Shown piece by piece: positions 45,897 to 54,185 of a stretch of DNA of 64,000 nt. The notes under the pieces are model-generated. The model saw nothing but the letters and a program-made list of their open reading frames with translations. It did no database searches and was not told the DNA's origin. A program made the translations under genes and the position numbers. Location of the stretch: contig JBAYKX010000022.1 in NCBI GenBank assembly GCA_041664345.1, positions 13,651-77,650 on the forward strand. The letters run 5' to 3'. Position 1 is the first letter of the stretch. Each line of letters opens with the position of its first letter. This DNA is from GWE2-40-63 sp041664345. GTDB taxonomy: Bacteria; Bacteroidota; Bacteroidia; Bacteroidales; SZUA-534.

Positions 45897-46046
45897 TGCT
45901 TGCGCCGATTTTATATTGCAAATTCATATACCCCGGCTTGAAAGCCGGGGCTATTCATATTAAATCCCCTTCGGGATTTTTTAAAAAGCGAATTTCCTGT
46001 GCAACGCACCGGGAATGAAAATGACAAGCAAATATCGGCGCAAGCA
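45897..46046. repeat. 150-base element with perfect 13-bp terminal inverted repeats
   Basis: The ends tgcttgcgccgat (45897-45909) and atcggcgcaagca (46034-46046) are exact inverted repeats. Inside are a ccccggct/agccgggg hairpin (45931-45950) and aaatccc/gggattt (45962-45979). It resembles a nonautonomous MITE or REP element in the spacer 45675-46217, which has no gene. No clear target-site duplication was seen. Confidence 0.75.
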
Positions 46047-46217
46047 ATAATATTAATGATGACTAGCCCCTGTTTATGCGACGAAAGCGCAAAATTTTAA
46101 AAAAAATTGCCTAGATGAAGGCTATTGAATAATAAAGGTCATTGTAAACACTGGCCTACAGATTTTGGCATGGAAACATTTTTAAACAATGGTTGTTCCA
46201 TTACAAAAAATCTGACA

Positions 46218-46661
46218 ATGAAAACCTTACTATTGCTTATGTTGGTTGTAAATACAGTTGGTTTGAAAACTATATATGCACAAAAAATGGAATTAAATAA
46301 ATTAACCAAAGAAGAAGAACGGGTCATCATTCAAAAAGGGACTGAAATGCCATTTACCGGCGAATATTGCGATAGCAGCGGTAAAGGGGTTTATGTTTGC
46401 CGTCAATGCAATACCCCTTTGTACCGTTCATCGGATAAGTTTGATAGCCACTGCGGTTGGCCCAGTTTCGATGATGAAATCAAAGGGGCAGTTACGCGTG
46501 TGCCGGATGCCGATGGACGAAGAGTGGAGATTATTTGCACCCAATGCAAAGGTCATTTGGGGCATGTATTTCTTGGAGAACATTATACCTCAAAAAATAC
46601 CCGCCATTGTGTAAACTCCATCTCGCTTAAGTTTGTGACAGATACAATCATAATAAAATAA
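46218..46661 (+). CDS. msrB: Peptide-methionine (R)-S-oxide reductase, exported form
   Basis: From the ATG at 46218 the protein has 147 residues with a signal peptide (to about residue 17). The longer frame to 46125 adds a segment unlike the family. Zinc-site cysteines in VCRQCNTPLY and ICTQCKGHLGHVF and the catalytic Cys in RHCVNSISLKF are present. MsrB repairs methionine-R-sulfoxide in proteins; export would put it in the periplasm. It stands alone. Confidence 0.93.
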   Translation: MKTLLLLMLVVNTVGLKTIYAQKMELNKLTKEEERVIIQKGTEMPFTGEYCDSSGKGVYVCRQCNTPLYRSSDKFDSHCGWPSFDDEIKGAVTRVPDADGRRVEIICTQCKGHLGHVFLGEHYTSKNTRHCVNSISLKFVTDTIIIK

Positions 46662-46991
46662 TTCAATTTTATTTTTATCAATAATAAATGAAATAATTGT
46701 TTAAATATCCCATCAAGAGATGAATTTCCAACTCTCGGATTGTTATAAGGTTTGTTACTTTTTTATCATGAAAGTTCAACGATTCCACAGTTTGTCCTTA
46801 TTTTTCATCGGGAACCTTTGGGAGAAAAAAAAGTCTTATATTTTAGAAATTGTTTTCTTTCCACTAATAATATGGAGTAATCCAAATATTATTAAAGGAT
46901 TTAATTAGTTAAAAACTATATGTAAAAATATTATCAAATCATATTCATTTTGAATATCCTATAATTTTTTAATATGTTTTTGTTGAAATTT
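46662..46991. other. AT-rich spacer upstream of the his promoter
   Basis: Apart from the his promoter region at its end, no gene, RNA or repeat could be recognised here. The 62-codon open frame at 46720 has no coding-like features and is set aside. Confidence 0.5.
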
Positions 46992-46992
46992 A

Positions 46993-47022
46993 TTGCAAAT
47001 TAAAATTAAACCATTACTTTTG
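46993..47022 (+). promoter_or_regulatory. his operon promoter (-33 TTG, -7 TACTTTTG)
   Basis: TTG at 46993-46995 and TACTTTTG at 47015-47022 are separated by 19 bases. This matches the Bacteroidota housekeeping promoter (-33 TTTG-type, 19-21 bases, -7 TAnnTTTG). It lies 25 bases before the leader peptide ATG and 194 bases before hisG. It is the best-formed promoter in the window. Confidence 0.75.
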
Positions 47023-47047
47023 CTTTCGATTTAAAACAACGATAACG

Positions 47048-47104
47048 ATGCAAAACTTACACCACCTTCATCATACTAATTACGCCAAACAAGCGCAGAA
47101 CTGA
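47048..47104 (+). promoter_or_regulatory. hisL: his attenuator leader peptide
   Basis: A short ORF, too short for gene finders, encodes MQNLHHLHHTNYAKQAQN with four His codons in five positions (cac cac ctt cat cat) and stops at TGA 47102-47104. A Rho-independent terminator follows 36 bases after it, before hisG. This is the arrangement of classical transcription attenuation: ribosomes stalling at His codons under histidine starvation should prevent the terminator from forming. The antiterminator pairing was not worked out. Confidence 0.85.
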
Positions 47105-47140
47105 TGATGCCGTAAGTATTTTTATGATACGAAACAAGAA

Positions 47141-47170
47141 GGCTCGCAGGAATGCGGGTCTTTTTTTTTA
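47141..47170 (+). terminator. his operon attenuator terminator
   Basis: Arms ggctcgc (47141-47147) and gcgggtc (47154-47160) pair over 7 bp including two G-T wobbles around a 6-base loop, then a run of nine Ts. It lies between the His-rich leader peptide and hisG and is the natural attenuation terminator. Confidence 0.8.
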
Positions 47171-47216
47171 TAATTAACTATAAATTCCGCAAAAGCGGTA
47201 AAAACTAAAACAAGAA

Positions 47217-48077
47217 ATGGAAACAATTTTACGGATTGCCGTTCAAAAAAGCGGTAGGCTAAGCGAAAAAACACAGGAACTGCTGAAACAATGCGGCCTC
47301 GATTTCAACTCAGGAACTAGCCAGCTTAAAATCAAAGCCAATAATTTCCCTTTGGAAGTACTCTTTTTGCGCGACGACGATATTCCCGGCTATGTAGCCT
47401 CTGGCGTGGCCGATATTGGCATTGTGGGCGAAAATGGCGTTGACGAAAAACTGGTAACGGTGGATACCATCCATAAGCTGGGTTTTGCCAAATGCCGTGT
47501 CTCCATTGCCATTCCCCGGCGATTTTAATATACCGGTGCCGAATATTTGGAGGGAAAACGCATTGCCACATCGTACCCAAACATTTTAAAACGGTTTTTA
47601 AAGGAAAAAGGGGTAAATGCCGAGGTTAGCGAAATAAGCGGTTCTGTGGAAATTGCCCCAGCTATTGGACTGGCCGATGCCATCTGCGATATTGTCAGCA
47701 CAGGAAGTACTTTGTTGGCTAATGGATTGAAAGAGGTTGAGACCTTTTACAAATCGGAAGCCGTGTTGATTGCCACACCAGGCATGAACGGTGAAAAAAA
47801 ACCGTTGCTCGATAAACTGGTTTTCCGGATTAAAGCCGTCCAGAAAGCTAAAAAGAATAAATACATCATCCTGAATGCGCCAAACCATAAAGTTGACGAA
47901 ATTGCCCGTATTTTACCGGGGATGAAAAGCCCAACCATCACTCCATTGGCTATTGAGGGCTGGAGCGCCTTGTATTCGGTAGTAGCCGAAGACGATTTTT
48001 GGGAAATATGCGAAAAACTGCACGAAGCCGGTGCAGAAGGCATTCTGGTGGTACCTATTGAGAAGATGATTTATTGA
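47217..48077 (+). pseudogene. hisG: ATP phosphoribosyltransferase HisG, interrupted by an in-frame TAA
   Basis: The complete HisG sequence is recognisable, but a TAA at 47526-47528 (codon 104) splits it. The first part ends IAIPRRF and the second, in the same frame, continues YTGAEYLEGKRIATSYPN and ends EKMIY. Homologues carry a sense codon at this position, often Glu, so a single GAA-to-TAA change would do. HisG makes the first histidine pathway intermediate from ATP and PRPP; this is the long hexameric type with a C-terminal regulatory domain (IARILPGMKSPTITPLA). As the rest of the his operon is intact, a base-calling error is a real possibility. Confidence 0.9.
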
Positions 48078-48079
48078 TT

Positions 48080-49372
48080 ATGAAAACCTATATCAATCCA
48101 CCCAAAGAAAGCTGGAATGAGCTATTAAGCCGTCCGGCAATCAGTTCCAAAGAATTGGTTCCCGCTGTTACTGAAATAATGGAAACGGTGAAAAGCCAGG
48201 GTGATAAGGCGCTGAGAGCCTATGCCCAAAAATTTGATGGATTTTCGTCTGAAAAGTTAGAGGTCACTGATCTGGAGTTTAACCAAGCTTTTGAAAGCAT
48301 TGATGGTGATTTGAAGTTGGCTTTGCAACAAGCGGCTGCCAATATTGAGCGGTTTCACATGGATCAGCTTCCCAAAGTGGTACGTACCGAAACCATGCCG
48401 GGGGTAAATTGCTGGCAAAAAGGTGTACCTATCAATAAAATTGGATTGTACATTCCGGGCGGAACAGCACCTTTGTTTTCAACGGTTTTAATGTTGGCCA
48501 TTCCGGCACAGATTGCCCAATGCCCCGATATTTTGATTTGCACACCTGCCAATAATGAAGGAAAAATAAACCCAGCCATTTTATATGCAGCAAAACTTTG
48601 CGGAGTATCGCAGGTTTATAAAATTGGCGGTGCACAAGCCATTGCTACTATGGCTTATGGAACAGAGAGCATTCCTAGAGTGGATAAGATTTTTGGACCC
48701 GGAAACCAATATGTGACCACTGCCAAACAATTGGCCGCCTCCATAGGCATTGCCATTGATTTACCCGCTGGGCCATCGGAAGTAATGGTGATAGCCGACG
48801 ATGAAACACCGGCAGCTTTTGCCGCAGCCGATTTGCTGTCGCAAGCCGAACATGGAACCGATAGCCAGGTTATTTTACTGACCCAGAATGAGGACAAACT
48901 CCGCGAAATTGAATCAGAAACCCTAAAACAGCTCAACAGCTTGCCCAGAAAGGATATAGCCGCAAAAGCACTCGAAAATTCACGGTTTATCTGCCTCAGC
49001 AATTACGAGCAATGCATCGGGTTTATGAATACCTATGCACCGGAACATTTGATTTTATCGGTTAAAAACCCAACCGATTGGGCTAACCGTGTTACCCAAG
49101 CTGGTTCAGTGTTTTTGGGGAATTACACACCCGAATCGGCCGGCGATTATGCCTCAGGGACTAATCACACCTTACCCACCAACGGATACGCCAAGGCTTA
49201 TAGCGGGGTTAATTTGGACAGCTACCTGAAGAAAATCACTTTTCAGCAAATCAGCCCCGATGGACTTAAAGCCATTGGCAAATCCATTGAAATAATGGCT
49301 GCGGCAGAGAAATTGGAAGGACATAAGAATGATGTTTCCATAAGGTTAACTGCCATAAATAAAAAATCCTGA
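48080..49372 (+). CDS. hisD: Histidinol dehydrogenase
   Basis: The ATG at 48080 (MKTYINPPKESW) is preferred; an upstream TTG at 48074 would add two residues and overlap hisG. The protein, about 430 residues long, carries out the last two oxidations of histidine synthesis with NAD. Motifs: QAEHGTDSQV (zinc-binding Gln/His pair), PEHLIL (catalytic Glu/His) and the NYTPESAGDYASGTNH segment. It sits second in the operon, as is usual. Confidence 0.96.
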   Translation: MKTYINPPKESWNELLSRPAISSKELVPAVTEIMETVKSQGDKALRAYAQKFDGFSSEKLEVTDLEFNQAFESIDGDLKLALQQAAANIERFHMDQLPKVVRTETMPGVNCWQKGVPINKIGLYIPGGTAPLFSTVLMLAIPAQIAQCPDILICTPANNEGKINPAILYAAKLCGVSQVYKIGGAQAIATMAYGTESIPRVDKIFGPGNQYVTTAKQLAASIGIAIDLPAGPSEVMVIADDETPAAFAAADLLSQAEHGTDSQVILLTQNEDKLREIESETLKQLNSLPRKDIAAKALENSRFICLSNYEQCIGFMNTYAPEHLILSVKNPTDWANRVTQAGSVFLGNYTPESAGDYASGTNHTLPTNGYAKAYSGVNLDSYLKKITFQQISPDGLKAIGKSIEIMAAAEKLEGHKNDVSIRLTAINKKS

Positions 49373-49390
49373 TTAACTTATTAAATTTGA

Positions 49391-50473
49391 ATGAATATGA
49401 ACCGCACATTTGATATCAATAAATTGGTCCGCCCAAACATCCGCGATATGGCTCCCTATTCCTCGGCCCGCGATGAGTTTGAAGGCGAAGCACGCATATT
49501 TCTCGATGCCAACGAAAACTCATTCGGTTCCCTTGCCGGCAGCAACTATAACCGCTATCCCGATCCTCGGCAAAATATTTTACGAAATAAAGTGGCTGAA
49601 TTGAAAGGTGTAGCCGCCAACCAGGTGTTTTTTGGAAATGGCAGCGACGAACCCATCGACTTGCTGTTCAGGGCTTTTTGCCAGCCACAGAAAGATCGGG
49701 TGCTCATTTTTCCGCCCACTTACGGAATGTACAAAGTACAGGCAATTATTAACGATACCCCGGTGGATGAGATTTTATTGAACGACGATTTTTCGTTGCC
49801 ACTGGATAAAATCGAGCAAGTCATCAATCCAAATATCAAATTATTGTTTATTTGTTCACCAAACAACCCGAGCGGAAATTTAATTGATAAATCGGCCATA
49901 CTTGCTGTGTTGAAATGCTTTAAGGGAATAGTGGTGGTTGACGAGGCTTATATCGATTTTGCCAAAGAAGGCTCCATGCTTCCTGAAATAAACAACTATC
50001 CAAATCTGGTAATACTTCAAACATTCAGCAAAGCATGGGGAATGGCAGGACTAAGGCTGGGAATGGCATTTGCCCAGCCCGGAATCATCAACATACTGAA
50101 TAAAATAAAATATCCGTATAACATCAACAGCCTTACCCAGAAATACGTTTTGGAGACTTTGCAAAGGGCGAACGAAAAAGATATTATGGTCGAAAAAATT
50201 CTGAAGCAACGCACTTGGCTTATCAAGGAATTAGAAAAACTGGAGTTTGTCGATACCATCTATCCATCGGATGCCAATTTCCTGTTGGTGAGGATGAATG
50301 GGGCCACCCAGATTTACAACAAACTAACCGAACTGGGTATTATTGTGCGGAACCGTAGTTCGGTGGCTCTGTGTAACAACTGTTTGCGCATAACCGTAGG
50401 CACGGCAGCCGAAAACAAAGAGATGGTGGAGCAATTGGTTTTGGTAGCAAAGGAAACATTGACTATTGTATAA
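49391..50473 (+). CDS. hisC: Histidinol-phosphate aminotransferase
   Basis: The 360-residue class I/II aminotransferase contains LDANENSFGS near the N-terminus and the likely PLP lysine in TFSKAWGMAGLRLG. An Arg in CLRITVGT binds the phosphate or carboxylate. It converts imidazole acetol phosphate to histidinol phosphate. It starts 18 bases after hisD. Confidence 0.95.
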   Translation: MNMNRTFDINKLVRPNIRDMAPYSSARDEFEGEARIFLDANENSFGSLAGSNYNRYPDPRQNILRNKVAELKGVAANQVFFGNGSDEPIDLLFRAFCQPQKDRVLIFPPTYGMYKVQAIINDTPVDEILLNDDFSLPLDKIEQVINPNIKLLFICSPNNPSGNLIDKSAILAVLKCFKGIVVVDEAYIDFAKEGSMLPEINNYPNLVILQTFSKAWGMAGLRLGMAFAQPGIINILNKIKYPYNINSLTQKYVLETLQRANEKDIMVEKILKQRTWLIKELEKLEFVDTIYPSDANFLLVRMNGATQIYNKLTELGIIVRNRSSVALCNNCLRITVGTAAENKEMVEQLVLVAKETLTIV

Positions 50474-50489
50474 ACCTTATTCGGGAATC

Positions 50490-51614
50490 ATGGCAAAAAA
50501 AATATTATTTATCGATCGCGACGGAACCATCATTAAAGAACCACCGATTGATTTTCAGGTTGACAGCCTGCAAAAATTGGAATTTGTGCCAAAAGTAATC
50601 CGCAATCTTTTCGAGATAAGGCAGAAGAGTGATTATTTCTTTGCCATGGTTAGCAATCAGGACGGGTTGGGCACCAGCTCCTTTCCCACCCCATCGTTTG
50701 AGGAACCCCACCAAAAAATGGTGAACATCCTAAAAAATGAAGGCATTCAGTTTGATGCCGAGCACATTGACCTATCGTTACCCGAAGAAAAATCGCCCAA
50801 CCGCAAGCCACAAATTGGAATGCTCACCGGCTATTTTTCCGATAAATTCAACCTGGCAGAATCGCTGGTAATTGGCGACCGCATTACCGATGTGGAATTG
50901 GCCAAAAACCTGGGATGCAAAGCTATTTTAATCGGCAACCCCGATAAAGCCAATGTTTTGAAGGAGAAAAACCTAGAAACCTATTGCGCCTTAATTACCG
51001 AGGACTGGGACGAAATAAAGGAATTCTTGTTGAAGTCCGTTGAAAAAGTGACCCTGACAAGGAATACAGCCGAAACAAAAATATCATTAACCCTTTATCG
51101 GGGACAAACGCAACGGACCAAAATATCAACTGGGCTGAACTTTTTCAACCACATGCTGGAGCAATTGGCAAAACACTCCGGGTGCGGCATGGAACTGGAG
51201 GTAAAGGGCGATTTGGAAGTGGATGAGCACCATACCATTGAGGATGTTGCCATTGCCCTTGGAAAGGCTTACAACCAATTGCTGGGCGATAAACGGGGCA
51301 TAAACCGCTATGGGTTTTTACTTCCCATGGATGAAGCTCTGGCCACTGTGGCCATCGACTTTTCGGGACGTCCCTGGTTGGTTTGGGATGCCGATTTTAA
51401 ACGGGAATATGTGGGCGATTTTCCCACCGAAATGGCTTACCATTTTTTCAAATCGTTCAGCGATAACGCCCTCTGCAACTTGAACATCAAGGTTGAAGGA
51501 GAAAACGATCACCATAAACTGGAAGCTATTTTTAAAGCGGTAGCTCGGGCTATCAACGATGCCATGACACGGAATGCAAATCATGAACTACCGAGTACCA
51601 AAGGAGTACTTTAA
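50490..51614 (+). CDS. hisB: Bifunctional histidinol-phosphatase/imidazoleglycerol-phosphate dehydratase
   Basis: The ATG at 50490 (MAKKILFIDRDGT) fits HisB; the open frame to 50466 overlaps hisC without homology. The N-terminal HAD phosphatase (IDRDGT, VIGDRITDVELA) is fused to the C-terminal IGPD domain (DEHHTIEDVAIALG and DHHKLEAIFKA metal-site motifs). The two domains catalyse the sixth and eighth steps of the pathway. The length of 374 residues is typical of the fusion type. Confidence 0.95.
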   Translation: MAKKILFIDRDGTIIKEPPIDFQVDSLQKLEFVPKVIRNLFEIRQKSDYFFAMVSNQDGLGTSSFPTPSFEEPHQKMVNILKNEGIQFDAEHIDLSLPEEKSPNRKPQIGMLTGYFSDKFNLAESLVIGDRITDVELAKNLGCKAILIGNPDKANVLKEKNLETYCALITEDWDEIKEFLLKSVEKVTLTRNTAETKISLTLYRGQTQRTKISTGLNFFNHMLEQLAKHSGCGMELEVKGDLEVDEHHTIEDVAIALGKAYNQLLGDKRGINRYGFLLPMDEALATVAIDFSGRPWLVWDADFKREYVGDFPTEMAYHFFKSFSDNALCNLNIKVEGENDHHKLEAIFKAVARAINDAMTRNANHELPSTKGVL

Positions 51615-51668
51615 CAATTAACAAATGACAATTAGTAATTATCAATAGCTAATGAAATAACAGAAAAA

Positions 51669-52529
51669 ATGAATAAAAACACCGCCATCCTTATCATGCA
51701 TTGTCCCGACCAGAACGGAATTGTTACCAATACCACCCGTTTTATACACGAGCACAACGGGAATATCATCAATCTGGAACAGCACGTTGACCGGGAGATA
51801 CAGCGTTTTTTTATGCGCATTGAATGGGAATTGGATGGTTTTGCTATTGCGAAAGATAAAATTTCAGAAGACTTTGAAACAGCCATTGCCAAGCGGTACG
51901 ATATGCGCTGGAAGCTTTACTTTTCGGATTTTAAACCCAAAATGGCTTTGTTTGTATCGAAACAGATGCACTGCACGTATGATATTCTTTCGCGGTATCA
52001 TGCCGGTGAATGGAATGTGGAAATTCCCGTGCTGATTAGCAACCATGAGGAGGCAAAGGTGATCGCCCGCCAGATGCACATCGATTTTCAATTGATTCCG
52101 ATTACCAAAGAAAATAAGGTTGAGCAAGAAGCCAAAATTCTGAAGCTGTTGGAAAAATACAAGATCGATTTTCTGGTTTTGGCCAAATACATGCAAGTGC
52201 TATCCGATGATTTTGTGGGTCGCTATGAAAACCGCATCATCAATATACACCATTCGTTTTTACCGGCTTTCCCCGGCGCCAAACCTTATCATTCTGCTTA
52301 CGAGCGCGGTGTAAAAATAATTGGAGCTACCGGCCACTATGTAACATCGGAGTTGGATGCCGGGCCAATAATTGAGCAAGATATTATTCGCATTTCGCAT
52401 ACCGACAGCATCGACGATTTAATCCGCAAAGGGAAAGATCTGGAAAAAATTGTGTTGGCAAGGGCTATTTATGCGCAATTAAACAGAAAAATTATCGTTA
52501 GTAACAACCGGGCAATTATTTTCCGGTAG
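51669..52529 (+). CDS. purU: Formyltetrahydrofolate deformylase
   Basis: The 286-residue protein has an N-terminal ACT domain (AILIMHCPDQNGIVTN, about 6-70) and a C-terminal formyltransferase-fold domain (from about 90). The latter has PVLISNHEEAK, NIHHSFLPAFPGAKPY and the HYVTSELDAGPIIEQD motif, which includes the catalytic Asp. PurU releases formate from 10-formyl-THF. It sits between hisB and hisH, an unusual location; AICAR produced by HisH/HisF is formylated by 10-formyl-THF, which gives a metabolic link. A 28-bp palindrome overlaps its stop codon. Confidence 0.93.
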   Translation: MNKNTAILIMHCPDQNGIVTNTTRFIHEHNGNIINLEQHVDREIQRFFMRIEWELDGFAIAKDKISEDFETAIAKRYDMRWKLYFSDFKPKMALFVSKQMHCTYDILSRYHAGEWNVEIPVLISNHEEAKVIARQMHIDFQLIPITKENKVEQEAKILKLLEKYKIDFLVLAKYMQVLSDDFVGRYENRIINIHHSFLPAFPGAKPYHSAYERGVKIIGATGHYVTSELDAGPIIEQDIIRISHTDSIDDLIRKGKDLEKIVLARAIYAQLNRKIIVSNNRAIIFR

Positions 52530-52553
52530 AGACGCACGGCCGTGCGTCTCTAC
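52526..52553. repeat. 28-bp perfect palindrome, REP-like
   Basis: The half-site gtagagacgcacgg is followed directly by its exact complement. The purU stop codon is contained in it. The same gacgcacggc core recurs at 53157-53176 and 53187-53206. Confidence 0.8.
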
Positions 52554-52574
52554 CCCGATAAAAAAAAATACAAT

Positions 52575-53156
52575 ATGAAAATAGCCATCGTAAAATACAA
52601 TGCAGGCAACATCCAATCGGTGGAATTTGCGTTGAACCGTTTGGGATTGCAGCCCACCATTACCGATGATCCGGAATTGCTGCGAACAGCTGATAAAGTA
52701 ATTTTCCCGGGTGTTGGAGAGGCCAGCACGGCCATGAACTACCTATCAAACCGTGGATTGGATTCCGTTTTGAAAAGCCTGAAACAGCCATTTTTGGGAG
52801 TCTGCCTAGGAATGCAGTTGATGTGCCGCCATTCCGAAGAAAACAATACCACCTGTTTAGGGATATTCGATTTGGAGGTGAAAAAATTTCCACCCATCGA
52901 AAAAGTCCCACACATGGGCTGGAATACCATTACCCATTTGAAATCACCACTCCTTGCGGGGATAAATGAGAACGATTATGTGTATTTTGTGCACAGTTAT
53001 TATGCCGAATTGGGCCCTGAAACCGTTTGCCAAAGCAATTATATCAATCCGTTCAGTGCCGGGTTGCAAAAAAACAATTTTTTTGGGTTTCAGTTCCATC
53101 CCGAAAAAAGCGGTGATGTTGGTGCCAAAATATTGAAAAACTTTATTAATTTGTAA
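52575..53156 (+). CDS. hisH: Imidazole glycerol phosphate synthase, glutaminase subunit
   Basis: The ATG at 52575 (MKIAIVKYNAGN) is chosen; the longer frame starts with a GTG inside a palindrome. The 193-residue glutamine amidotransferase shows the catalytic Cys in LGVCLGMQLM and the His/Glu pair in FQFHPEKSG. It feeds ammonia to HisF, encoded two genes away. It lies in the usual order between hisB (with purU inserted) and hisA. Confidence 0.94.
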   Translation: MKIAIVKYNAGNIQSVEFALNRLGLQPTITDDPELLRTADKVIFPGVGEASTAMNYLSNRGLDSVLKSLKQPFLGVCLGMQLMCRHSEENNTTCLGIFDLEVKKFPPIEKVPHMGWNTITHLKSPLLAGINENDYVYFVHSYYAELGPETVCQSNYINPFSAGLQKNNFFGFQFHPEKSGDVGAKILKNFINL

Positions 53157-53206
53157 AGACGCACGGCAGTGCGTCTCTAACAATACAGACGCACGGCAGT
53201 GCGTCT
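53157..53206. repeat. Two copies of gacgcacggc hairpin between hisH and hisA
   Basis: Arms agacgcac (53157-53164)/gtgcgtct (53169-53176) and the same arms at 53187-53194/53199-53206 form two identical hairpins with ggca loops, in the 68-base spacer. They are relatives of the palindrome at 52526. Confidence 0.8.
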
Positions 53207-53224
53207 CTGCCAATACTATAATAT

Positions 53225-53947
53225 ATGGAAATAATACCTGCTATTGATTTGATTGACGGAAAATGCGTGAGGTTGACATTTGGCGACTTTAACCAAAAGA
53301 AAGTGTATAACGAAAACCCGCTAGAGGTTGCCAAACAATTTGAGGATGCAGGAATCCGCCGACTGCATTTGGTTGATTTGGATGGTGCCAAAGCCGGGCA
53401 CATCATCAATAACAAAGTGTTGGAGGCAATTTGCTGCAAAACCAATTTAACAGTCGATTTTGGTGGCGGTTTGAATACCAACAACGATCTTTCCATTGCA
53501 TTTGAATCGGGTGCCCAGATGATAACCGGCGGCAGCATAGCCGTGAAAAACCGGGAACTTTTTATTCAGTGGCTTAGCAAATACGGGGCCAAGCGGATTA
53601 TTTTGGGAGCCGATGTACGCAACAATAAAATAGCGGTAAAAGGGTGGCAAGAAGAATCGGAATTGACTATCAACCAGTTATTGGAAAGTTATGTACCATT
53701 CGGCATCAAAAAAATTATCTGCACCGATATTTCAAAAGACGGAGCCATGCAGGGACCCTCGTTCGATTTATACCAGCAACTGCAAACCAATTTCCCGGGT
53801 TTGGAGTTTATTGCCAGCGGAGGAGTAACCACTATGGATGATGTTTTGAAATTAAAAGAGATGGGAATGCACGGCGCTATTATTGGCAAAGCCATTTACG
53901 AGGGAACTATTCGTTTGATGGAGTTAAGAACACAAATTGAGTTTTGA
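53225..53947 (+). CDS. hisA: Phosphoribosylformimino-5-aminoimidazole carboxamide ribotide isomerase
   Basis: The 240-residue (beta-alpha)8 barrel has the first catalytic Asp in AIDLIDGKCVRL, FGGGLNT on an early phosphate loop, and CTDISKDGAM with ASGGVT late in the barrel. It carries out the Amadori isomerisation of ProFAR. Confidence 0.95.
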   Translation: MEIIPAIDLIDGKCVRLTFGDFNQKKVYNENPLEVAKQFEDAGIRRLHLVDLDGAKAGHIINNKVLEAICCKTNLTVDFGGGLNTNNDLSIAFESGAQMITGGSIAVKNRELFIQWLSKYGAKRIILGADVRNNKIAVKGWQEESELTINQLLESYVPFGIKKIICTDISKDGAMQGPSFDLYQQLQTNFPGLEFIASGGVTTMDDVLKLKEMGMHGAIIGKAIYEGTIRLMELRTQIEF

Positions 53948-53954
53948 ATCGCGA

Positions 53955-54125
53955 TCAAATAGTTGGGGAAATGGGAAAGTGAGAAATTGGGAAGGTGGGA
54001 AGGTGGGAAGGTGGGGTGATGAAAAGATGGAAAATTGGAAATGTGGAGGAATGGATAATTGGGAAGAATGAAAAATTGGAAGGTGGGGTGATGAGAATAT
54101 GGGAAATGGGTAGGTGGAAAAATTG
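53955..54125. repeat. Purine-rich low-complexity tract between hisA and hisF
   Basis: Degenerate G/A-rich words (ggaaggtgggaaggtggg, gaaaaattggaaggtgggg) fill most of the 238-base spacer. On the minus strand it forms long spurious open frames of Phe/Pro/Ser repeats. It resembles the tracts at 4520-4700. Confidence 0.75.
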
Positions 54126-54185
54126 AAAATATACCACAATTGAAACTTAATTGTAAATTGTTCATTACTAATTGATAATTAAAAA

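Noticed and set aside
46720..46908. 62-codon frame upstream of the his promoter
   Set aside because: It has no ribosome-binding site or homology and lies in AT-rich spacer sequence.
47526..47528. Stop codon reassignment to explain TAA in hisG and rpmB
   Set aside because: TAA ends many intact genes in the window, so it works as a normal stop codon.
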